From JAPYWM01 sp964489015 (GTDB taxonomy: Bacteria > Bacteroidota > Bacteroidia > SpSt-205), in the NCBI GenBank assembly GCA_964489015.1, contig CAZAXD010000025.1, positions 1-28,189 on the forward strand: a DNA stretch of 28,189 bases. Reading direction: 5' to 3'. The stretch's first letter is position 1. Each line of letters begins with the position of its first letter. Of this stretch, positions 1-6,238 are shown in pieces. The notes beneath the pieces are model-generated. The model did not search any database, was not told the origin of the DNA, and saw only the letters and a list, made by a program, of their open reading frames with translations. The translations under genes and the position numbers were made by a program.

Positions 1-1009
1 CTACGAGATAATTCTGGGCCTCGACAAAAGCTCGCTCATCCTTAAGGGGTATCCGAGCCCAGTCTCTCACAATCGCCTCTATGGCTTGTAGCGCTTCGGG
101 TAGGCGCGCCTGGTCCAGTTCAGATTCTACGATAAAGTAACTACCCACTAGCGTTTCCCATCGCCGAGCATGAATCCCATACGTATAGCCGCCTTTTTCT
201 CGTATTTCCTGCATTAGGCGACTACCGAAGTAACCACCTAGCGCTAAAAGGGCCATACGATAAGCCGCATACCGAGGGTCTACTGACCGGACCCAAGGAT
301 ACGCTAATCGGACAGAAGCCTGACGAGCGGCTTCATCCGTCTCTATTTGCCACCCATCCCGCACCGGAGCTACAGATAGCTTATAAGGACAAGACTCAGC
401 CCAGGCAAGCCACCTCTCCAAGACCGGGGGCCAATGCGGCCCCACCAGCACAATATGCCGAAGAGACCGCCGAAAGACTGCCCCGTAGAAATGGTGGATG
501 TCACTAGGCTCTATCGCCAATATCGCCCCGGGATTTAAGCTTACCGCATAGCTAGCGCCCCATAGCCGCTCCTGCAAGTACGCCGTAGCCCGATAAGCGC
601 CAGAAGCCATGGCCCGTCGCTGTTCCTGAGCTAAACGGCTAGCGACAGCGCGTATCTGTCCCACCCCTAAGGCGGACGCCTCCAGGAGTGAAAAGGCAAC
701 CGACAGCGCCTCCTGCAAGTGGGCCGTGAGCCCAGACAAGACGCCTATCACGCCCTCTAAATGCACCTCCCAGGCCCAAGTATAGCCTAACCGTCGAAGG
801 GCAGCTATTTTATCAGGCTGCCCCTCTGACAGGGCTTGCGTGAGGATAGCACGAGTGGCGGCCGGGTAATCCCTTAGCGCAGGCGCATCCCATACCCACC
901 ATACTGTCGTCAAGGGCTCTGACGCCCTGACGTGCCATAGCCGCAAATGACCCGCCTCTAGCGTATGCAGCGGCCATTGCGGCGCCACATACCGCACCTT
1001 ATAGGCCAT
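1..1009 (-). CDS. M16 family peptidase-like protein, non-catalytic type (3' end outside window)
   Basis: My own translation of the minus strand from the ATG at 1009 stays open for 336 codons to the window edge. Residues near 253-278 read GGYFGSRLMQEIREKGGYTYG, which is the C-terminal-lobe signature of M16 (pitrilysin/mitochondrial processing peptidase) proteins, where an Arg/Tyr pair contacts substrate. No zinc-binding HxxEH motif is present in the N-terminal lobe, so this is the non-catalytic partner type that pairs with a separate catalytic subunit in bacterial M16B heterodimers. That partner is probably the next gene beyond the left edge (inference). No signal peptide is seen, so the protein is likely cytoplasmic. 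The family is usually about 420-450 residues, so roughly 90 are missing. An in-frame TAG shortly upstream and the absence of another ATG fix the start. A TACCTTTG promoter box lies 4 bases before it. Confidence 0.85.
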   Translation of the reverse strand, partial: MAYKVRYVAPQWPLHTLEAGHLRLWHVRASEPLTTVWWVWDAPALRDYPAATRAILTQALSEGQPDKIAALRRLGYTWAWEVHLEGVIGVLSGLTAHLQEALSVAFSLLEASALGVGQIRAVASRLAQEQRRAMASGAYRATAYLQERLWGASYAVSLNPGAILAIEPSDIHHFYGAVFRRSLRHIVLVGPHWPPVLERWLAWAESCPYKLSVAPVRDGWQIETDEAARQASVRLAYPWVRSVDPRYAAYRMALLALGGYFGSRLMQEIREKGGYTYGIHARRWETLVGSYFIVESELDQARLPEALQAIEAIVRDWARIPLKDERAFVEAQNYLV

Positions 1010-1013
1010 TGGA

Positions 1014-1021
1014 CAAAGGTA
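1014..1021 (-). promoter_or_regulatory. Bacteroidota -7 box (TACCTTTG) for the M16 gene
   Basis: An exact match to TAnnTTTG on the minus strand, followed by TCCA and then the ATG at 1009. The spacing puts the predicted transcription start at or next to the start codon, implying a leaderless mRNA. No clear -33 TTTG element is visible upstream. Confidence 0.7.
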
Positions 1022-1031
1022 TGCGGATAAC

Positions 1032-1060
1032 TAGACCTATCCATGTTGACACCAGGTCTA
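1032..1060. repeat. Inverted repeat TAGACCT / AGGTCTA
   Basis: A perfect 7-bp inverted repeat (1032-1038 and 1054-1060) with a 15-base loop lies between the end of phoD and the M16 promoter box. It could be a weak terminator for phoD or a protein-binding site upstream of the M16 promoter. There is no U-run after it on the minus strand, so a classical intrinsic terminator is not supported. Confidence 0.35.
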
Positions 1061-1092
1061 TATGTCCCCCCGCTTAGCGCGCTACAGCTCTG

Positions 1093-2928
1093 TCACGGCT
1101 TAATAAGCTTGTAGGCCGTGCTGCCCTTGGCTGAGCGGATAATGAGCTCAAACACCCCGCGAGGTAGTTTGTCAAGAGGCAGTTGGTAATAATGCGTACC
1201 GGCTGAAGGCGTCTCGATCGAAAAGCGCTCAACCACCTGCCCCATACCATTGACCAGTTCGAGGGTCATAGCCATCGGCATCACGCTATAAAGCTGCAAA
1301 GTCACAAAGTCCGCGGCGGGGTTAGGATAAGCCCCGACCAATGTGAAACCCGGATGCGTCGTAAGCGCCGTAGCCACCGTCCGTGGAATAAGAGGCGGGT
1401 TATACGGCTGGCTCACACTAACCGGCGCTGGAGCCTTTCGTAAAAAGCGTTCACCTTGCCTTACATACCAGCTCTCGCCAGCTGTCTCGCCTGGGACAGA
1501 CTGATCGATCCGATTCGTGTAAAACCAATCGCCCTGTACACTATCAGCCGTTACGGTTAGAATGACATAGCCATGACGACTGAGGTCTACATACCTAACG
1601 TGAGGATTCTGACTCTTAATAAATGACACATTCGAGAAGCTCCCTCCTAAGAAAGACGCATTGGCAGAAGTAATACTCGGCGTGACAAACTCAACACACG
1701 TGGAGCCAGCGCCCGTCGTCACATTGTAAGAACCGGGCCCGAAGGGCAGGTCATTGCCCCAAGAGGTGTGAATGTCTCCAGCCAGAAACACCACATTGGC
1801 GATATTGTTGTTTTTGATCGTATCCATCAAGGCCTGCCTTTCTACGGGATACCCATCCCACTGATCGGTATTAACTGGAACGCCAAAGGCTCTAAGCGGT
1901 CCAACCATCACCTGCTGACCGATGATTTTCCAGGTGGCCGTAGCAGTCTGGAGCTTTTGAATAAGCCAGGCTCGCTGCACAGGTCCGAGTATGCTGCGAC
2001 TCGGGTCATTTAGCGAAGAAGAAGTCGGGGTCACTTGCTGGTCCCGGTCATAATGGCGCGTATCCAGCATAACTACATGGGCTAAGCTGCCAAAAGAAAA
2101 ATCTCGCCAAATCCGCAGCGAGTCATTCGAATCCGGCATACGAAAAGGCGCCCATTCATGATAAGCGCGAAGCATGGCCGCTTTGCGAGCAGCAAAGGAG
2201 CCTTCCGTGGAAGAATCGTGATTTTGGGCACCGCTCTTCCATGCATCGTTGGCTAGCTCATGGTCATCCCATACCATGATGAATGGATAATTCTGGTGTA
2301 GCCACTGCAGGCAGCTATCCAGCCGGTAATGGGAATACCGAATCCGATAGTCTTCTAACGTAAGGATTTCTTTAGGCGGCTCAGACTGACGAAGGTTATT
2401 AGCAGAAGGGCCGTACTCATAAATGTAATCCCCAAGATGCAGGACGAGGTCCACGTCATTGCGCAGCGTGATATTTTCGTAAGCAGTGTAGTAGCCGTTT
2501 TGGTAATCAGCACAAGAGACTACCGCAAATCGCAGTCGGCTGGGGTTGGTGGGCAGAGTCCGTGTACGCCCTACCGGCGAAAAGCTACCTAGTGCCCTAA
2601 AGCGATAGTAGTACCAGGTGTCAGGCTGGAGCCCCGTCGCATCGACCTTGACTGTATAGTCCCGGCTAGCATCCGTAGTAGTCGTGCCCGAAGCCACGAT
2701 CGTAGCAAAGGTCGTATCCATGGCTACTTGCCAGTCGACGCTGATAGCGCCAGTCCAGTTTTGAGGGGGCGTGATACGAGTCCACAAGATAACTCGATCG
2801 GTCAGCGGGTCACCAGAAGCCACGTTATGTAAAAAGGGAGCCTGGGCCGTGCGAACATAAGCCCGATTCGGGTGGGTAGTTTGGGCCCACAGGCCCCCGA
2901 CGAGCAGGCTTATAAGGTAGGTACGCAT
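1093..2928 (-). CDS. phoD: PhoD-like alkaline phosphatase with T9SS C-terminal sorting domain
   Basis: A 611-residue secreted metallophosphatase. Order: signal peptide 1-16 (MRTYLISLLVGGLWAQ), PhoD N-terminal beta domain about 30-125, metallophosphatase core about 133-470, T9SS type A sorting domain about 528-611. Core motifs are VVSCAD (137-141), HLGDY (164-168), WDDHE (220-224) and AGDIHTSW (383-390), which supply the metal ligands of the PhoD family. The tail begins VGAYPNPAAD and ends in a short basic strand (YKLIKP), as in T9SS cargo. PhoD enzymes hydrolyse phosphodiesters and monoesters, and this one should act at the cell surface or outside the cell. An in-frame ATG exists 16 codons upstream at 2976, but only the start at 2928 gives a signal peptide at the N-terminus and follows a promoter-like box. 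The gene is divergent from the hydroxylase gene at 2968. Confidence 0.9.
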   Translation of the reverse strand: MRTYLISLLVGGLWAQTTHPNRAYVRTAQAPFLHNVASGDPLTDRVILWTRITPPQNWTGAISVDWQVAMDTTFATIVASGTTTTDASRDYTVKVDATGLQPDTWYYYRFRALGSFSPVGRTRTLPTNPSRLRFAVVSCADYQNGYYTAYENITLRNDVDLVLHLGDYIYEYGPSANNLRQSEPPKEILTLEDYRIRYSHYRLDSCLQWLHQNYPFIMVWDDHELANDAWKSGAQNHDSSTEGSFAARKAAMLRAYHEWAPFRMPDSNDSLRIWRDFSFGSLAHVVMLDTRHYDRDQQVTPTSSSLNDPSRSILGPVQRAWLIQKLQTATATWKIIGQQVMVGPLRAFGVPVNTDQWDGYPVERQALMDTIKNNNIANVVFLAGDIHTSWGNDLPFGPGSYNVTTGAGSTCVEFVTPSITSANASFLGGSFSNVSFIKSQNPHVRYVDLSRHGYVILTVTADSVQGDWFYTNRIDQSVPGETAGESWYVRQGERFLRKAPAPVSVSQPYNPPLIPRTVATALTTHPGFTLVGAYPNPAADFVTLQLYSVMPMAMTLELVNGMGQVVERFSIETPSAGTHYYQLPLDKLPRGVFELIIRSAKGSTAYKLIKP

Positions 2929-2933
2929 GGCCA

Positions 2934-2941
2934 CTAAATTA
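2934..2941 (-). promoter_or_regulatory. Probable -7 box (TAATTTAG) for phoD
   Basis: One mismatch to TAnnTTTG, followed by TGGCC (5 bases) and the phoD ATG, the same spacing as at other leaders in this window. An alternative one-mismatch box, AATATTTG at 2945-2952, lies 16 bases from the ATG. Confidence 0.45.
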
Positions 2942-2956
2942 GCACAAATATTGCTA
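2940..2956. repeat. 17-bp dyad TAGCA-N7-TGCTA between divergent promoters
   Basis: Perfect 5-bp arms (2940-2944 and 2952-2956) overlap the first two bases of both -7 boxes, the phoD box at 2941 and the hydroxylase box at 2955. The position suits a shared operator, but the arms are short and the dyad may be fortuitous. Confidence 0.35.
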
Positions 2957-2962
2957 TCTTTG
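2955..2962 (+). promoter_or_regulatory. Bacteroidota -7 box (TATCTTTG) for the hydroxylase gene
   Basis: An exact TAnnTTTG match followed by CTTTC and then the ATG at 2968, predicting a leaderless transcript. Its start is only 13 bp from the divergent phoD box. Confidence 0.7.
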
Positions 2963-2967
2963 CTTTC

Positions 2968-3732
2968 ATGGCGCAAGCCTACAAGGGCACCCTAAAAAAG
3001 CCGACTACCTGGAAAGAGCGACTCGTACAGGGCTTTATCGACTCTGTAGAGGAAATCAATGCGCGCTTCGCTGTGCACGGCAATCCGCCTGTCTATCCAA
3101 CGGAGCTATTTCCCTGGGCCCAACAGCTCGAAGAAAACTGGCTCCCTATTCGAAAGGAGCTAGACCAAATCCTCCAGCGCAAGGACGAGTTGCCAGCCTT
3201 TCATGAGATCACCCCAGAGGTCCGCACAATCACGCAGGACAAGCAGTGGAAGACCTTCCTATTCTGTGGCTATGGCCGCTGGAGTGAAGCCAACACTCGA
3301 GCTTGCCCAGAAACCGCTCGGCTTCTGCGGCAGATCCCCGGCATCAAAACCGCTTTCTTCTCGATTTTAGAACCCGGTAAATACATTCCACCACATCGTG
3401 GCCCCTATAATGGCGTTCTACGCCTGCATCTAGGCCTGATTGTACCAGAGGCCAAGACTAGCTGTTGGATCCGCGTCCACGACCAGAAGCTACACTGGGA
3501 GGAAGGCAAGGTCCTGATCTTTGACGACTGCTTTGAACACGAGGTCCATAATAATACCGATAGCATTCGGGTAGTGCTTTTTGTAGATTTTGTTCGGCCG
3601 ATCAAATTCCCCGCTAACTTCCTCAATTGGCTCGTATTGAATATCGCCTATTTTAGCAGTTATATCACAGAAGCCGAAACCCGAGAAAAAGCCTGGGAAA
3701 AGCAGTTTTATGAGAAAAGCCTAAAAGGATAA
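2968..3732 (+). CDS. Aspartyl/asparaginyl beta-hydroxylase-family dioxygenase
   Basis: A 254-residue member of the Fe(II)/2-oxoglutarate-dependent hydroxylase family that includes aspartyl beta-hydroxylase and the lipid A hydroxylase LpxO. Visible signature: EPGKYIPPHRGPYNGVLRLHLGL (135-157) supplies the first iron-binding His (H143), FDDCFEHEVHN (185-195) the second (H191), and the following RVVLFVD (201-207) the Arg expected to hold 2-oxoglutarate. A hydrophobic stretch about 213-231 near the C-terminus may let it sit on a membrane. There is no signal peptide, so the catalytic domain is predicted cytoplasmic. The substrate, protein side chain or lipid, cannot be read from the sequence. The start is fixed by the promoter box 5 bases upstream. 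The 3' end overlaps the convergent murI by 12 bases. Confidence 0.85.
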   Translation: MAQAYKGTLKKPTTWKERLVQGFIDSVEEINARFAVHGNPPVYPTELFPWAQQLEENWLPIRKELDQILQRKDELPAFHEITPEVRTITQDKQWKTFLFCGYGRWSEANTRACPETARLLRQIPGIKTAFFSILEPGKYIPPHRGPYNGVLRLHLGLIVPEAKTSCWIRVHDQKLHWEEGKVLIFDDCFEHEVHNNTDSIRVVLFVDFVRPIKFPANFLNWLVLNIAYFSSYITEAETREKAWEKQFYEKSLKG

Positions 3733-4527
3733 AGGCATAGCTGATAGGCGTACTTCCTCGATGGTGATAGCTTCTCCCCAGAAGCGCTCAGCCAACTGCG
3801 CAAACCGCTCCGTGTAGTCAGAAACCCAAAACGCATCGGCTCCCTCCTGCCCAGTAGGGGCAGGAAGGTCGCGAATGACAGCCTGTGCCAGCAGAGCGGC
3901 GGTATCATAAATGGCCAGAGAGCGATTTAGGCGGGCAAGAGCCCGCTGTATCGCCGCCTCCAGAAGGGGATAGTGGGTGCAAGCTAAAAGAAGCCCCTGC
4001 ACCTGGGATAGCTCATCATGCTGCAGGTAAGTCTGTAGAATCAACTCCGTAGCGGGGTGCTCCACCCACCCCTCCTCCACCAATGGGACTAAAAGCGGGG
4101 TCGCCTGCTCGATTGTGCGGGCATTAGGCCACAATTCTCGAATCGCGCGCCCATAAACGCCAGAACGGATAGTCGTATGCGTGCCGATAATGCCCAGGGG
4201 CCAGGTAGGCGGGTCACGCCTAAAGGCTGCCAAGGTCGCAGATACGGCATCCCAGACCGGCAGAGGGGCAGCCCAACTCCGCGCCTCTTCCCCCGCAATG
4301 CTCGAAGCGGTATTGCAGGCGATTACAATCCCGCCAGCTCCCTCCGCCTTGAGAAAGGTAATGATCTGCTTGACATAGGAGCGGATCTGAGCGGGCGACT
4401 TGTCTCCATACGGCAAATGAGCGGTATCCCCAAAATACAGGATACCTACATCTGGACGCTGCCGCTTGATATAACGGGCGGTGAGTAGCCCACCCAACCC
4501 CGAATCAAATACCCCTATCTTAATCAC
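3721..4527 (-). CDS. murI: Glutamate racemase
   Basis: A 268-residue MurI, which interconverts L- and D-glutamate for peptidoglycan precursor synthesis in the cytoplasm. Motifs: GVFDSGLGG (5-13) with the catalytic-site Asp8/Ser9, FGDTAHLPYG (32-41), ACNTAS (70-75) with catalytic Cys71, and ACTHYP (182-187) with catalytic Cys183 and neighbouring His185. Both cysteines of the two-base mechanism are present, so the enzyme should be active. The start is GTG at 4527, overlapping the stop of the preceding ompH gene by 4 bases (GTGA), which suggests translational coupling. It is the last gene of the smc-to-murI run. Its 3' end overlaps the convergent hydroxylase gene by 12 bases, leaving no room for a separate terminator. 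Confidence 0.95.
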   Translation of the reverse strand: MIKIGVFDSGLGGLLTARYIKRQRPDVGILYFGDTAHLPYGDKSPAQIRSYVKQIITFLKAEGAGGIVIACNTASSIAGEEARSWAAPLPVWDAVSATLAAFRRDPPTWPLGIIGTHTTIRSGVYGRAIRELWPNARTIEQATPLLVPLVEEGWVEHPATELILQTYLQHDELSQVQGLLLACTHYPLLEAAIQRALARLNRSLAIYDTAALLAQAVIRDLPAPTGQEGADAFWVSDYTERFAQLAERFWGEAITIEEVRLSAMPLSF

Positions 4528-5129
4528 TTCTTGGGTGTAGCCGTGCCGGAAGCAGGGGCAGAGGATGTAGCACCATCCGGCCGCTGCAGCTTGGAAGTAT
4601 CCACCCCCAAGCGCTTTAGTAAACGCTCCGTTACATCATCCGCTTTCGGACCATGTAGGATGTACGCAACTCCTGTGCTGTTGGAGTTATTGAGAATATA
4701 ATCATACCCTTCCTCCGCAGCAAGCTCACCGATAGCTTTTTGAAGCTTTTCGATGATGGGCTGCAGCAATTCTGCCTTCTTCTTGAGATAGTTCTGCTCG
4801 CTCTCTTCCTGAAAGCGCTTGAGCTCCTCATCTAAGCGCATAACCTCCTTGCGACGCTCCTCTTCCTGGACAGGTGAAAGCTTGCCCTGCTGCTTGAGCT
4901 CGGTATATTCTTCGATCTTAGTTTGTAGGTAGGCTTGCTTAATGTTGAGCTGCTCTAAAAGCTTTTTCTCATATGTGCGCAGCTGGGCTTCGACTTCCTG
5001 AGCCTCGGGCAGATAGCTAAGGACGAGTTCTAGATTCGTATAGCCAATGCGATGGGGCTTTTTAGCCGACTGCGGCGGCTGCGCGCAGAGCAGCGAAAGA
5101 AGGATTAATCCCAGTAAGATAGGACGCAT
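4524..5129 (-). CDS. ompH: OmpH/Skp family periplasmic chaperone, paralogue 1
   Basis: A 201-residue Skp-like protein: signal peptide ending LLCA with Gln next (about 1-16), then RIGYTNLELVLSYLPEAQ, a long charged coiled coil about 45-125, and a C-terminal core with YDYILNNSNSTGVAYI. Skp trimers hold unfolded outer-membrane proteins in the periplasm before BamA inserts them, and bamA lies upstream in the same run. A low-complexity Pro/Thr/Ser/Ala tail of about 20 residues follows the core and is absent from the other two paralogues here. An exact promoter box (5135-5142) lies 5 bases before the ATG, directly after the stop of the upstream paralogue, so ompH1-murI may also be transcribed separately. 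Confidence 0.88.
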   Translation of the reverse strand: MRPILLGLILLSLLCAQPPQSAKKPHRIGYTNLELVLSYLPEAQEVEAQLRTYEKKLLEQLNIKQAYLQTKIEEYTELKQQGKLSPVQEEERRKEVMRLDEELKRFQEESEQNYLKKKAELLQPIIEKLQKAIGELAAEEGYDYILNNSNSTGVAYILHGPKADDVTERLLKRLGVDTSKLQRPDGATSSAPASGTATPKK

Positions 5130-5134
5130 GCGTG

Positions 5135-5142
5135 CAAAGGTA
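5135..5142 (-). promoter_or_regulatory. Internal -7 box (TACCTTTG) inside the envelope operon
   Basis: An exact TAnnTTTG on the minus strand, followed by CACGC and the ATG of ompH1 at 5129. It lies in the 18-base gap between two ompH genes. It predicts a leaderless ompH1-murI transcript additional to the long operon mRNA. Confidence 0.65.
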
Positions 5143-5147
5143 CGATA

Positions 5148-5738
5148 TTATGGTCTTCCTTCTGGTGGCAAGCTATTCTCCGGAACCCCTAAGCGCAAAA
5201 GGAGCTTTCGGGTGACGTCATCTCCTTGGGGCGCATGCAGGATCGTCGCCACCCCCGTGGCATTAGAATTATTGAAGATGTAGGTATAGCCTTCTTCTGC
5301 GGCTAGCTCATCAATAGCCTTTTGCAGCTTTTCGGTGAGGGGCTGAAGGAGCGCTGCTTTTCGCCCCAGGTACTCTTGCTCAGCCTGAGCTTGCTGACGC
5401 TGGATCTCCTCACCCATGCGCATGAGTTCGGCTTGATACTTCTCAGCGTCGACTGGGGCCAAGAGCCCTTTCTGCTGAAGCCCCATGAATTCTTGATACT
5501 TAGTTTGGAGGGCAGCTTGCTTCTTTTCAAGGGGTGCCATCAAGCTCCGTTCATAGCTCTTGAGTTCCTGGTTGATGCGCTGCATCTCGGGCAGAAAGGA
5601 CAATACCGCTTCGATATTCGTATACCCTATCCGGAGTGCGGCAGATCGGGTAGAGTCTTGGCTAGGCGCCCTCGAAGAAGAAGCCGACTTACATGCCCAA
5701 AGTCCGAGAATAAGGAGCAGGCCTACGGGGCGCTTCAT
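5148..5738 (-). CDS. ompH: OmpH/Skp family chaperone, paralogue 2, possible lipoprotein
   Basis: A 196-residue Skp-like protein with the same plan as its neighbours: LRIGYTNIEAVLSFLPEMQ near 36-54, coiled coil about 60-135, and the core YTYIFNNSNATGVATIL. Unlike them it starts MKRPVGLLLILGLWACKSASSS. The Cys at position 16 after a hydrophobic stretch resembles a lipobox (LWAC), so the protein may be lipidated and anchored rather than freely periplasmic. Trp at the -2 position is unusual, so this remains inference. There is no acidic surface-export signal after the Cys. The ATG overlaps the stop of paralogue 3 by 4 bases (ATGA). It is closest in sequence to paralogue 1, suggesting a recent duplication. 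Confidence 0.87.
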   Translation of the reverse strand: MKRPVGLLLILGLWACKSASSSRAPSQDSTRSAALRIGYTNIEAVLSFLPEMQRINQELKSYERSLMAPLEKKQAALQTKYQEFMGLQQKGLLAPVDAEKYQAELMRMGEEIQRQQAQAEQEYLGRKAALLQPLTEKLQKAIDELAAEEGYTYIFNNSNATGVATILHAPQGDDVTRKLLLRLGVPENSLPPEGRP

Positions 5739-6238
5739 TTCAATCCTAATTTGGCCGCTACAGCCTCCGTAATATCATACGCCGGCTCCGCGTAAAGTAT
5801 GGTCCCGCCCACACTACGATCCAGGATGATGGAGAATTTTTTCTCCTGAGCTACGCTCTGGATAGCCTGCTGGAGACGGTCGAGAATCGGTTTCATTTTC
5901 TCTTCGCGCTGTTTGAAGAGGTCGCCATTCGGGCCAAACCGCTTGCGCTGCAGCTCACGCGCTTTCCGCTCAGCGGCTTCGATTTCATCCTGTTTGCGGC
6001 GCTTCATCTCAGGGGAAAGGAGCGGCTCCTGCTCACGGTACTGTTGGAAGAGCTGCTCCGCCTGACCAAAAAGGTCGTCCACCTCTTTTTGCCACTGCTG
6101 CGTGAGCCGCTCGATTTCCTGCTCGGCGGCTTTATACTCGGGCATGCGGTCTAAAAGGGCCTGCGTGTCCACATAACCCACTTTTTGCGCCCAGGCTATC
6201 AGCCCCATAAGCCCAAGCCATCGTATGATTCGAATCAT
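5735..6238 (-). CDS. ompH: OmpH/Skp family periplasmic chaperone, paralogue 3
   Basis: A 167-residue Skp-like protein directly downstream of bamA. Signal peptide MIRIIRWLGLMGLIAWA with Gln after the cleavage site, then KVGYVDTQALLDRMPEYK, a charged coiled coil about 45-115 and the core FSIILDRSVGGTILYAEPAYDIT. It is the most divergent of the three paralogues and the most like a generic OmpH. The chosen ATG at 6238 overlaps the bamA stop by 4 bases. An in-frame upstream ATG at 6265 would add 9 residues in front of the signal peptide and lies inside bamA, so it is not preferred. Expected role: a periplasmic holdase delivering barrel proteins to BamA. Confidence 0.88.
   Translation of the reverse strand: MIRIIRWLGLMGLIAWAQKVGYVDTQALLDRMPEYKAAEQEIERLTQQWQKEVDDLFGQAEQLFQQYREQEPLLSPEMKRRKQDEIEAAERKARELQRKRFGPNGDLFKQREEKMKPILDRLQQAIQSVAQEKKFSIILDRSVGGTILYAEPAYDITEAVAAKLGLK

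Noticed and set aside
5322..5795. A 157-codon plus-strand frame antisense to ompH2
   Set aside because: Leu-rich shadow produced by the repetitive coiled-coil codons of the true gene on the other strand.
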